24,409 nucleotides of DNA from a virus. The stretch is taken from positions 1-24,409 of the IMG/VR virus record IMGVR_UViG_3300020473_000120, one strand, 5' to 3'. Under the pieces are notes generated by a model. The model made no database searches, was not told the origin of the DNA, and worked only from the letters and a program-made list of their open reading frames with translations. Positions 10,547 to 18,270 of this stretch are shown one piece after another. Made by a program: the position numbers and the translations under genes. Each line of letters starts with the position of its first letter. Position 1 is the stretch's first letter.

Positions 10547-10970
10547 GAGACTCAAACGATTCTACAAGAGCAGTCAAGTTAGGATTGCCTGTAGTCATAG
10601 CGAGTCTCTTAATCAATCTGTTACTTCTCTCAGAAGAGTAAGTACCCAACTGTGCGCCCGGCATAGGTTGAGGTTCAATACCAGCAGTCAACCCAAGATC
10701 AGGGCGATCATCTGCCGCTGTTAAAGGAGTGACATTAGGTATCCACTGCTGTGCTAAATCCAAAGGTGCATTAACAGCACCTTGAGGTTGAGCCGCCGCT
10801 ACCTGACCATCAGGTGTACGCGCAGTATCATATTTAGTTTGCATGTTAGGAAGAGCTATACCACCCTCGTTAGGATTTTGAGCCTGAAGATTCTCAGACT
10901 TCTCACCATATGAAGCACCAGCTTCCAAACCCGGAGCTTTAGCTCCTTGAGTTTTCTTAGCTCTAGGCAT
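10539..10970 (-). CDS. Small Pro/Ala/Gly/Gln-rich protein after portal, 143 aa
   Basis: I do not recognise a family. The ATG at 10970 overlaps the portal stop by 8 bases (ATGCCTAG), and the stop overlaps the giant gene by 8 bases, so it is translationally embedded between two virion genes. The N-terminus is basic (MPRAKKTQGAKAPG). The middle is rich in Pro, Ala, Gln and Asn and looks disordered. The C-terminal 40 residues (SSERSNRLIKRLAMTTGNP, then ALVESFESRG) look helical. By position it could be a scaffolding-like, head-joining or adaptor protein, but nothing in the sequence decides this. Confidence 0.75.
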   Translation of the reverse strand: MPRAKKTQGAKAPGLEAGASYGEKSENLQAQNPNEGGIALPNMQTKYDTARTPDGQVAAAQPQGAVNAPLDLAQQWIPNVTPLTAADDRPDLGLTAGIEPQPMPGAQLGTYSSERSNRLIKRLAMTTGNPNLTALVESFESRG

Positions 10971-12768
10971 TAGCGCCTGCTAACAATGCGGCTCTCATCT
11001 CAGCTAAACCCGGAGGAGCTTGTTCAGGAGGAGCGCCAGCCGCCATCTCTGGACCACCGGCTAATCCTGGTGCCGCTTCAGGAGCCATCATTTGACCTTC
11101 GGCAGGTTCAGGAATTTCCTGAGCTTGTTCTTGGCGTAGCTCTTCGTCAGCCCTACGGATAGACTCAAAAATGTCATGTCCATCCTTTCTGAACTTTTCG
11201 ATTTTCGCTACATAAACAATAGGCATAGTTCCTTGAGCGGCTTGTTGTTGTATACCTGCCATTACCGCTTCTTCTAATTGTTCCTCATCAACCCTTCTGC
11301 CTTCAGCTTCAGGATCGTCAACGAAAGGATGCTTCACACGAAAAGTATTAAGACTAATACCTTTCATCTGTAGCAACTGACCTAACTGAATTGTTGTACC
11401 CTGAACATCTGCTCCGGGTATTGAATGAGAAACAACATTATCGAAAGACTCGAAATGTTCTTCAGGTGTGAACTCTACGTGACCGAAGTCACCTGAGTAG
11501 CCTGTGAATGTAACAAACTTTTGTTGATCGAAGTAACCTCTGTAACAAGCAAAGATGCATTCATTCAAATAGGGAAGATGTGCTTCCATTGTCTCTTGAA
11601 GCTCCTGCACACGTGGATCAAGAGAAGCGCCCATGAGAGCGTCAATGCCCCTACCAGTCCGTAAAGCACCGTAACTTTCTCCACCGATCTGGGGAACCGT
11701 GCCAGTAGAGATCCTCGCATTACGTTCAAGTCTATCAATGGCGATATTGGTCGAGGGATCGGGTGAGGAGCGAAGCTCTCCAATTTGTTCTGCGTCAAGC
11801 AGTACGTTGACTTCACCTTCGCGCCCATCTTTCCATTCACCTCCTACAATCATAGGCACTTGACCTGAACGGCCAATGATGTACCTATCAGGGAAAATTG
11901 CTTTCTCCTGTGCGATTATTTCCAAAGCCATAAGCTTTGCCATCAAGTCTGTCATACCAACAACATTTGAAACTGATGAAGCTATCTTATCTAAAGTGAT
12001 ACGTCCAGGAGTTATTACACAAGGCATGCCTGCTCTGTTAATAGCCCTTGACAATTCTAATTGTGTGCTGTGATAAGAATACGTTGAGTTGTGATAACCA
12101 TAACGTGGCCCCATTATTCCAATGACGATATGTTCACCGTCAATCCATTCGCATACATCCCATAGTTCTTGCCTAGCGTTTTCATCTGAATCTATAGGCC
12201 CACCGTTTTCAGTTCTAGAAGCAGGATAATTTGCGCGTAGCCAGTCACCAGACTTGCCGTACACAAAACCACAGTTACGAGGAACATCATAATTCTCAGC
12301 GGCTTGTGGTTCAGGATAAACACCTAAAGGATCACGTACCTCTATCTTTGGCATACCTAACTTGAAATCAGGGTATACGCATAAAGCTGTCGTAGCATAA
12401 CCAGCGAGGTGACGATACGCTCTACGCATCTTAACTTTGAAACGATTCTGATACCACGTAGCGGCAAGCGCACGTTTACGCACATCAGCATATTGTCTCG
12501 ATCTTCTACCTCTTTCTTTGCTAGGGTCTATAGCAGGACATCCGATAAATGGCATAACAGATGCGGCTCTTTGAGCTACAGCATCAATGTTCTCAGAAAT
12601 TAAAGAAGGAGTTAATGGAGGAAGAATAGGTTCTTCATCCATAGAAGGAAGCGGTATAACATAATCACCGTTATAACGTTCTTTGATATCAAGCATACGT
12701 TCTAATAAAGGAGACTGTGCTTCTTGCCGCTGTCTTATTATTCCAACTATTTCTTCAAATGTGTACAT
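10963..12768 (-). CDS. Portal protein, 601 aa
   Basis: The portal is the ring at the capsid vertex through which DNA is packaged and ejected. It lies directly after the terminase (TAATG overlap at 12768), the classic order. The length is normal for a portal. The N-terminal part (LLERMLDIKERYNGDYVIPLP, split here by eye into a helix and a PLP turn) and the region around residues 85-150 (repeated Arg clusters, a YRHLAGYATTALCVYPDF-type segment, then dPLGvYPEP) resemble portals of actinobacterial podophages as I remember them. A long central helical region includes RISTGTVPQIGGESYGALRTG, in part the crown or stem area. The last 60 residues are Pro/Ala/Glu-rich and probably disordered. The assignment rests on position plus overall pattern, not on a diagnostic catalytic motif. 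Confidence 0.85.
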   Translation of the reverse strand: MYTFEEIVGIIRQRQEAQSPLLERMLDIKERYNGDYVIPLPSMDEEPILPPLTPSLISENIDAVAQRAASVMPFIGCPAIDPSKERGRRSRQYADVRKRALAATWYQNRFKVKMRRAYRHLAGYATTALCVYPDFKLGMPKIEVRDPLGVYPEPQAAENYDVPRNCGFVYGKSGDWLRANYPASRTENGGPIDSDENARQELWDVCEWIDGEHIVIGIMGPRYGYHNSTYSYHSTQLELSRAINRAGMPCVITPGRITLDKIASSVSNVVGMTDLMAKLMALEIIAQEKAIFPDRYIIGRSGQVPMIVGGEWKDGREGEVNVLLDAEQIGELRSSPDPSTNIAIDRLERNARISTGTVPQIGGESYGALRTGRGIDALMGASLDPRVQELQETMEAHLPYLNECIFACYRGYFDQQKFVTFTGYSGDFGHVEFTPEEHFESFDNVVSHSIPGADVQGTTIQLGQLLQMKGISLNTFRVKHPFVDDPEAEGRRVDEEQLEEAVMAGIQQQAAQGTMPIVYVAKIEKFRKDGHDIFESIRRADEELRQEQAQEIPEPAEGQMMAPEAAPGLAGGPEMAAGAPPEQAPPGLAEMRAALLAGANA

Positions 12769-14465
12769 TATGTTACGACTTTCGCAGGTGTCTTCAACTT
12801 ACTCCAAGGTAGCGCTTTAAACTTAAATTGTGAAGAGTCAACGTCAAATGCTTGCTTCCTTTGTCTCCATAAAATCCATATGAACCAGAGTGCCATTACC
12901 TGATCCTGTCTTAGTTTAGTACCCCTTTTTAATGGCCGCCATGATTTTAGCTGTCTAATTAGCTGGTCAGCCTGATGTCTTGTTGACGGATCATCAGCGT
13001 AAGGTATCTCAATTTCCTCACGCATAAACGATAAAGCCATAGAAGGAACACCTATAGTTTCATCATATTTGTTCACACCTGTCAGATGTTCCCTTACTCT
13101 AAACCCATATTTATCTGTCATTTCAATAAGACGTTCATCACGAGATAACCCTTTTTGAAACACCATTGCTTCAATAACAACATCAGAAACAGTACTACCA
13201 TTCTTCATACACCTGAGTATCGCGTCTTCAACTACTTGCAATATTTGTTCATTACGTGTCAACCCAATATCTTCACGAACAAAAAGAATCTTCAACTTTC
13301 CTTCATGGGGTGTCGCCGCAACAACACAATTATTGGAACCCAACGCAGGGTCTAACCCAATGTAAACACTGCACTCTTTAGGTGGGTCATGTAATACCGA
13401 CCTTAAAGGATTTAAACATTTCTTTATAGCATCATCTGTAAATGTCGCAGAAAGAGAACTGGTAGGTTCCTGCATGTAGTTTCTTGACCATGCTTCTTCA
13501 CCAACCTTACGACGAATACGATCAAGCTTTTCCATAGAAAACATTTCAGGCCATAACGGTTCAGGTTCACCCTCATCGTTTGTAACGATTGCAGGAAACT
13601 TAATAACAGTAAGGATGTCTTCATCTATTTCATTCATTACTCTTTCATAGAAATCATCCTCACCTACCCTTGTGCCATTAATACTTGTGCGCCCATTCTC
13701 ACCCGGACGAGTCAACCAGTCCTGTCGGAACACCTCGAACATTTGTTCTGTAAGGTTTAACGAAACACGAGACTGAATATCATCCACATGCAAATGGTCG
13801 GTTCGAGTACCAGCAATTTTAGATCGCCAACCCAAAGCCACCATCGAATAGTCACGCTCATCATGCCTTTGCTTTTTGAAAACATCAAAATAATCAGCCC
13901 CCCACATTTGAGCAGTCTTACGACCACTCTGGTTCTGTGGAACAAACGGTCCGAACTTGCTTACATATTTAGGGAAAGGACCATGAGGTTCCATACGTGT
14001 ACGGATACGCCCAAGAATTTTACGGCTCATATCCTGCCCTTCAGAACCAACAGTGATTCTGAACTCAGGGTTCGTAGCCAGCTTGTAACAAAAGTAATCC
14101 TCAGCAAGAGTAGTTTTACCATGCTCAGGTGGCCACAAGATAAGAGTTAAGTTACCCGGAGGTGTATTCTCATACGCATTGATAGCTTGAAGATGAAACC
14201 AAGGTGACATATGTCCGAAGTATTCATCTCTGAAACTTTTAAAAGAACCGTCCCATTCTTTCTTAGGTTCATTAATTGAGAGTTCATTTCTTAAAGCATC
14301 AGCTTTAGCCGCGAACTCTGGGAACCTTTGTCTCCACTTCTCATAAGCAGAACGTGTAACACCAACAATGTTACAAGCACCCTGGACTGTCCCTTGATCT
14401 TCTAAAGCTTGAAGAAACAGTTTCCTATTCTTCTCGCCTCGATCTTTACTAGCGTTTTGTGTCAT
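12768..14465 (-). CDS. terL: Terminase large subunit with N-terminal helix-turn-helix (TerS-like) region, 565 aa
   Basis: This is the ATP-driven DNA packaging motor and headful or end-cutting nuclease. Residues about 12-60 form a helix-turn-helix block (FLQALEDQGTVQGACNIVG, then VTRSAYEKWRQRFPEF) typical of small terminase subunits. The ATPase has Walker A PPEHGKTT at 112-119, Walker B LHVDDI at 225-230 (Asp-Asp rather than the usual Asp-Glu) and a coupling motif NGTR near 263. The nuclease acidic residues are seen as GLDPALG (D372), VVIEAM (E432) and RQDQVMAL (D521). The ATG at 14465 lies 3 bases after the upstream stop. No separate small terminase gene was seen in the operon, which fits a fused protein, although one could lie outside the window. 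Confidence 0.93.
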   Translation of the reverse strand: MTQNASKDRGEKNRKLFLQALEDQGTVQGACNIVGVTRSAYEKWRQRFPEFAAKADALRNELSINEPKKEWDGSFKSFRDEYFGHMSPWFHLQAINAYENTPPGNLTLILWPPEHGKTTLAEDYFCYKLATNPEFRITVGSEGQDMSRKILGRIRTRMEPHGPFPKYVSKFGPFVPQNQSGRKTAQMWGADYFDVFKKQRHDERDYSMVALGWRSKIAGTRTDHLHVDDIQSRVSLNLTEQMFEVFRQDWLTRPGENGRTSINGTRVGEDDFYERVMNEIDEDILTVIKFPAIVTNDEGEPEPLWPEMFSMEKLDRIRRKVGEEAWSRNYMQEPTSSLSATFTDDAIKKCLNPLRSVLHDPPKECSVYIGLDPALGSNNCVVAATPHEGKLKILFVREDIGLTRNEQILQVVEDAILRCMKNGSTVSDVVIEAMVFQKGLSRDERLIEMTDKYGFRVREHLTGVNKYDETIGVPSMALSFMREEIEIPYADDPSTRHQADQLIRQLKSWRPLKRGTKLRQDQVMALWFIWILWRQRKQAFDVDSSQFKFKALPWSKLKTPAKVVT

Positions 14466-14468
14466 AAG

Positions 14469-14771
14469 TTAAGCGTGGTCAAATACCGATTTGACTACCT
14501 CTAATTCAACCGTTTCTGCGGCAATGATACCTTCACTACCAACAAACCTTATTGTGTGAACACCTATCTGATCTAATGTGAAATCTTTATAATACACACC
14601 TGTACCAGATCGTGTCATACCACTTGACCCTGTGTAAGAAGTGTTAGTTCCATCAGGTTTATTCCAAGTAATAGTCACATCATCTTCATTATCTGTTGGA
14701 TCGTCAGCAGTCCCACCAGTTGTAAACGTGGCAGTTACGCGCACTTGGTCATTTTTATCGTATGTTGCCAT
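14469..14771 (-). CDS. Ig-like beta-sandwich virion protein, 100 aa
   Basis: A short, acidic, all-beta protein. It begins YDKNDQVRVTATFTT, followed by a TITWNKPDGT strand, YYKDFTLDQIGVHTIRFVG and AAETVELEVV. The alternating strands, the WxxPDG turn and the G-x-H-x-I-R-F-x-G segment are typical of Ig-like or PKD-like domains found as small decoration or fibre-attached proteins in phages. The start at 14771 overlaps the upstream stop in TAATG. It sits between the repeat protein and the terminase. Probably a surface-exposed decoration or connector protein; the exact role is not shown by the sequence. Confidence 0.78.
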   Translation of the reverse strand: MATYDKNDQVRVTATFTTGGTADDPTDNEDDVTITWNKPDGTNTSYTGSSGMTRSGTGVYYKDFTLDQIGVHTIRFVGSEGIIAAETVELEVVKSVFDHA

Positions 14772-15463
14772 TAAACACCTACTGTAATCGAAACGTCATC
14801 TACTAAAGATGATACAAGAGTAACATCGCTTGGCAAAGAAACTGCCAAAGTTACATGAGGATTTGGTCTGTTAGTCTCAATAGTGCAACTAATTGTTGCC
14901 GATCCTGTAAGCGAAGCGGCTATCAAAGCCTCCTCGATAATAGCTGTTAACGTAGAACCAGTAGAAGAAAGCGACTCGCCAGTAAGATAATGTTTTTGAA
15001 ATATCGTAGCTGACAGTGACGAAGATGCTGATATGCCTGCACTCAACAAAGCTTCTTCGATGATTGCAGTTACTGTAGAACCAGTAGCTGAAAGCGAAGA
15101 ACCTATAAACTGTGTTGATTGAACAGTCGTTGAAGTGGAACCCGACCCAGTGACACTACCCCCAATAAAGTTCGTCATCTGCAATGTGACACTGGAAGAA
15201 CCAGAAGCAGATATTGAAGCTGCTATTGTGTGCGTTTCGTAAGAAGCTGCACCGTCGTAACGCCAGTCGGCGCTTCGGTAACTTACATTAGCTTTCCGAT
15301 ACCCGATATTGAATGTTTGATCGGCATACTCGGTTGTTACATGGTTGTAATTTAATCCGGGTTCGCTGTATTTGTAAGTTGATCCTGTATACGCAGAAGA
15401 TCCACCAGAATACTCTAATGTGGTTGAGCTATAGTCTTGTCCGGGTGCTGGATATACAGGCAT
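14771..15463 (-). CDS. Virion protein with about six 20-residue Ser/Thr/Gly beta repeats, 230 aa
   Basis: I do not recognise the family. The first 75 residues are rich in Tyr, Ser and Gly (SSTTLEYSGGSSAYTGS; repeated Y-x-Y and YRSADWRYDGA). Residues about 77-200 are tandem units of about 20 residues, for example IGGSVTGSGSTSTTVQSTQF and IGSSLSATGSTVTAIIEEAL, with small-residue turns (S/A-T/S-G-S) and alternating hydrophobics; the unit ending TAIIEEAL occurs twice. A C-terminal tail (about 200-230) has strands without the repeat. This suggests a beta-solenoid or stacked-strand fibre. It lies 8 bases after the tail-assembly chaperone gene and overlaps the Ig-like gene in TAATG. Likely a tail or appendage structural protein. 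Confidence 0.75.
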   Translation of the reverse strand: MPVYPAPGQDYSSTTLEYSGGSSAYTGSTYKYSEPGLNYNHVTTEYADQTFNIGYRKANVSYRSADWRYDGAASYETHTIAASISASGSSSVTLQMTNFIGGSVTGSGSTSTTVQSTQFIGSSLSATGSTVTAIIEEALLSAGISASSSLSATIFQKHYLTGESLSSTGSTLTAIIEEALIAASLTGSATISCTIETNRPNPHVTLAVSLPSDVTLVSSLVDDVSITVGV

Positions 15464-15471
15464 TAATCACG

Positions 15472-15780
15472 TTACTCTTCGGCTTTAGCTTTAGCTGTAG
15501 GAGGGTCATCAGGCCAAACAACTTCGGACACCTTGCTATATGTTGCAGGTAGGTCACGTAGTTCTTGACGGTATGTCGCCCATTCTTCAGCAGTATGATC
15601 GCCTAATACTGCGTCTGCAATTTGAGTCCAATCACAGTCACGCAACAATGCGTTACGATGCACTCTGGTAAAAGTGAAATCCAAATCCATTGCTGTGGCT
15701 CTATCTTCCATTTCTTTTATTTCTTCTGCCGTGAGTTCGATATACTCACCGTTCACGACCTTATATCTTGGTTCTGCCAT
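15472..15780 (-). CDS. Tail-assembly chaperone-like protein (Phage_tail_APC type), 102 aa
   Basis: The centre matches the small tail or fibre assembly chaperone family: RNALLRDCDWTQIADAVL, then EEWATYRQELRDLP, then a VVWPDDPP end. The R-x-x-LL-x-x-xDWT, W-x-x-YRQ-x-LRD-(I/L)P and WPxxP positions are the hallmarks I know for it. Members usually occur near tail fibre genes and are thought to help fibre assembly, which fits this place after the adhesin-type genes. The start at 15780 is preceded by a strong ribosome site ATAGGAG, whose TAG is also the stop codon of the upstream gene. The length is typical. Confidence 0.85.
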   Translation of the reverse strand: MAEPRYKVVNGEYIELTAEEIKEMEDRATAMDLDFTFTRVHRNALLRDCDWTQIADAVLGDHTAEEWATYRQELRDLPATYSKVSEVVWPDDPPTAKAKAEE

Positions 15781-15788
15781 ATTTTCTC

Positions 15789-16316
15789 CTATCCTGCTCC
15801 ATTTATTCCATATAATGTAAAAGTGCTGTATTGCACAAAATCTCCACTGGCGCCATAAACTATGTATTTAAAAGCGTTAACAGCGGCAGTATTGTTCCAA
15901 AGGGTTCCCGCCATATCAACAACGATTTGACCACCTGTAGTCGAATTATTAGGTGAAGTGGCTCTTGACAACACAGATTTTTTATTAGTGCTGTTTGCAT
16001 AGTTAGGTATCCACATTTCCACACAACCAAAAGTGTCCGCTAAAACAGAAGCGGCGGGACAATAACCGCCCCAAGCATACGCTCCAAAACCTGTAGAACC
16101 TGTCCCACTGTTAGCATATAAAAACTGATAATCATAATTAACATCTGTTGTGTCTCCATTCAAAGCAAAATGACACCAATCTTCATAAGCGCTAGTATCT
16201 GCTCTAACTGAGGCTACAAAATACAAATGATCGTAAGACGAAGGGATCGAAGTTTTCTCATAGTAATTAGCCGCTCCGCTAAACTCTGTGTGATCTATAA
16301 CATTCCAAACAGCCAT
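15789..16316 (-). CDS. Beta-rich appendage protein, third member of a tandem paralogue trio, 175 aa
   Basis: No named family is recognised, but it is related to the next two genes upstream. Shared landmarks with the 172-aa neighbour are SIP-x-x-Y-D/E-H-L near residue 25, N-x-x-K-x-SVL in the middle, LW-NTAA near residue 140, and the ending S-x-FTLYGI. Composition is rich in Tyr, Trp, Ser, Thr, Asn and Gly, as in jelly-roll or lectin-like receptor-binding domains. There is no signal peptide or membrane segment. The start overlaps the previous stop in TAATG (16316). Probably a virion surface or tail appendage protein; receptor binding is inferred from composition and the adhesin-rich neighbourhood. 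Confidence 0.75.
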   Translation of the reverse strand: MAVWNVIDHTEFSGAANYYEKTSIPSSYDHLYFVASVRADTSAYEDWCHFALNGDTTDVNYDYQFLYANSGTGSTGFGAYAWGGYCPAASVLADTFGCVEMWIPNYANSTNKKSVLSRATSPNNSTTGGQIVVDMAGTLWNNTAAVNAFKYIVYGASGDFVQYSTFTLYGINGAG

Positions 16317-16834
16317 TATGAACTCTTTATCCCATATAGTGTGAACTCTGAACCACGCCTCATGTTTCCGTTAGCAGGCGTAAATTTTATTTGTGTAATA
16401 GCCGCCGTGTTATCCCAAAGACCGCTACCCCACCAGATCCTTCTATTAGTATTACTAATCGACTGACCGCCAAATAATAAGACGCTTGTATTTTTGTTCG
16501 TGTTCGTATAATCCAAAACATCCATTATCATCGTTGCATATTCACTGACATCAGTATTGACACCCTGAGTGCCATCCCAAATTTTAACATATGCCTGAGA
16601 AGTCAAAGCATCTGCATACTGGGTGGCACCGCTTCCCCTCCAAATAAATGATGAGTAAGCCGTTCCAGCCGATCCGTTAAATTCAATGTAAAAAGCCTGA
16701 CCAGTAGACGCCCCTGTTGCCGCATCCGATCCACGTACTTGCAAATGCTCGTATGTTGCAGGAATAGACGAGAACGTTACTGACGCAGCGTCGGCTTCTA
16801 AATACTGTGTTGCGATTGCTTCCATAATAGCCAT
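16316..16834 (-). CDS. Beta-rich appendage protein, second member of the paralogue trio, 172 aa
   Basis: Paralogue of the flanking 175-aa and 194-aa proteins. It has SSIPATYEHLQVRGS near residue 22, a FYIEFNG strand, MDVLDYTNTNKNTSVLL near residue 110, LWDNTAAITQIKF near residue 140 and the FTLYGI ending. I kept the ATG at 16834, which overlaps the upstream stop in TAATG; an internal Met at residue 4 is possible. Mainly beta strands with small polar residues, no catalytic motif. Likely a virion appendage or decoration protein of the same role as its neighbours. Confidence 0.75.
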   Translation of the reverse strand: MAIMEAIATQYLEADAASVTFSSIPATYEHLQVRGSDAATGASTGQAFYIEFNGSAGTAYSSFIWRGSGATQYADALTSQAYVKIWDGTQGVNTDVSEYATMIMDVLDYTNTNKNTSVLLFGGQSISNTNRRIWWGSGLWDNTAAITQIKFTPANGNMRRGSEFTLYGIKSS

Positions 16835-17418
16835 TATGCTGTCACCATCCTTGGGAGAATCCCAAACAAATCAAAACGTGTACCTGCCTCTCCAGCAGCA
16901 GCACTTACACCTGTAAGATCAATTTCCGTAATTGGTGCTTCATATTTCCACACATTTGCAAAAGTAGCGATGTAATTAGTGACATCATTAGTCTCACCAG
17001 ACCATGCCATAACGGACTTGAATTTACCGCTGTTAATGTCAAACAAATCTATAACCACAGTCGAAAAAACGTTGGCAGTAGCATTGTCACCTGCAACCCA
17101 TCCTGCATAAGCATAAGTCGTTGTGGCTGTACCAGAGGCAACAGTAGTACCACCGCCGTATAAATACTGCATGGAGTAGTTGTTGCCGTAATCATTGTTC
17201 AAATTTAATAAAAGAGAAGTTGATACTGCGGCTTTGGAAGTTCGCACATAGCCAATAATTTTAAGATCCATGTACTGTGACCAGTCGTTAGCACCAGTCG
17301 TAGAAGTGAAAACCACATCTGCGGCAGATGGTGTTGCTGTACCAAGAGCAACCCACGCTTCACCATCAGTGAGAACGCCGTCAACTATGTAATCAGGTGT
17401 TGCTGTGTTTACTGTCAT
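16834..17418 (-). CDS. Beta-rich appendage protein, first and most diverged member of the paralogue trio, 194 aa
   Basis: The start is taken as ATG 17418, whose A is the last base of the preceding TGA (TGATG); an in-frame GTG one codon upstream is less likely. It keeps the trio layout: a YMDLKIIGYVRT strand where the others have HL-x-V, LNLNNDYGNNYSMQYLYGG matching the N-G/Y-F region, VIDLFDINSGKFKSVMAW matching the D-x-x-N-x-x-K-S-V block, an APITEIDLTG strand, and GTRFDLFGI where the others end in FTLYGI. It has an extra N-terminal strand pair and no catalytic motif. Probably a tail or capsid appendage; function is inferred. Confidence 0.75.
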   Translation of the reverse strand: MTVNTATPDYIVDGVLTDGEAWVALGTATPSAADVVFTSTTGANDWSQYMDLKIIGYVRTSKAAVSTSLLLNLNNDYGNNYSMQYLYGGGTTVASGTATTTYAYAGWVAGDNATANVFSTVVIDLFDINSGKFKSVMAWSGETNDVTNYIATFANVWKYEAPITEIDLTGVSAAAGEAGTRFDLFGILPRMVTA

Positions 17419-18269
17419 CACGCCACCGCATATCTGATTAGAACAATACCCGTTGCGCCCGCTGCTGAAACGGTTGATGAATAACCGCCGCCCCCGCCAC
17501 CACCAGTGTTGGGGACACCGCCTCTGGCATAACCCGCACCAGCGGCACCGCCGCCACCGTCACCGCCGAGAGAATCGCCACTACTTCGACCGCCACCGCC
17601 ACCGCCCGCATAATATGGAGTCGTAGCAGTGATTCCATAACCCGTGGCACCGTCGCCGCCGTAACCCGCAGCATCAGTACTGCCCGCTTCGGCTTTGCCG
17701 CCACCACCGCCGTAAACATAACCAGCAGGAATGTCAACAGCGCCGCCTGCGTTACCCTGACCTGCTGTACCAGCCCCAGCCGCTCCTACACCAGAAGCAG
17801 TAGTGTTCCAACCAGCGCCGCCGCCAGAACCACCTGCTGAGCCGTCATAACCGCTTGTGTAACTGTTTCCTCCGTGACCTCCACCCGTCGCTGTAACACT
17901 CAACGCTACAGAGTTAGCCCCGTTGGTGGCTGTCCCTGTCGCACCGTTTTCTCCACCGTCGCCGCCTGTACCTACGGTGATTGTGTACGGACTAGAAGCC
18001 GCATCAACGGTAACACTTGTACCTGTCAACATACCACCAGCGCCGCCGCCACCTCTGCCACCGCCACCAGCGCCTCCTGCGACTATCAGATAGTCAACGT
18101 CAGCGGAACCAGCAGAAACAGTTAATGTGCCAGTACCCCTGAAAGTATGGACACGATATGTTGTACCAGAATCCTCATACTGTGTGATAATCCCACCAAA
18201 AGCAGTCATAGGAATAGCACCAGCACCACTAGCGGAAACCGAACCAGCTAAAGCATGTATGAGAGACAT
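17418..18269 (-). CDS. Glycine-rich tail adhesin-type protein, copy 2, 283 aa
   Basis: A short N-terminal segment is followed by the typical start of phage glycine-rich proteins (YRVHTFRGTGTLTVSAG, then DVDYLIVAGG). About 190 residues follow with runs of GGGG, GGAGG and GGSGGG, ending in GIVLIRYAVA, the usual closing strand. The glycine runs suggest packed polyglycine II helices, as known for the tips of some T-even fibre adhesins (gp38 type); this is an inference. It directly follows the 280-aa fibre gene (1-base gap) and is a paralogue of the 306-aa protein at 19538-20458. Likely the receptor-binding tip or partner of that fibre. The GGN codons make the DNA strongly G+C-rich and create open but meaningless frames on both strands. 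Confidence 0.85.
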   Translation of the reverse strand: MSLIHALAGSVSASGAGAIPMTAFGGIITQYEDSGTTYRVHTFRGTGTLTVSAGSADVDYLIVAGGAGGGGRGGGGAGGMLTGTSVTVDAASSPYTITVGTGGDGGENGATGTATNGANSVALSVTATGGGHGGNSYTSGYDGSAGGSGGGAGWNTTASGVGAAGAGTAGQGNAGGAVDIPAGYVYGGGGGKAEAGSTDAAGYGGDGATGYGITATTPYYAGGGGGGRSSGDSLGGDGGGGAAGAGYARGGVPNTGGGGGGGYSSTVSAAGATGIVLIRYAVA

Positions 18270-18270
18270 G

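Noticed and set aside
13788-14150. 120-codon frame antisense to the terminase
   Set aside because: It opposes the conserved ATPase region of the terminase; a by-product of its codon use.
17438-17737. Val/Ala-rich frame in another phase of the glycine-rich gene (also 19567-20019)
   Set aside because: GGN-repeat codons read in another phase give Val/Ala/Leu runs; the glycine-rich frame has the known family ends.
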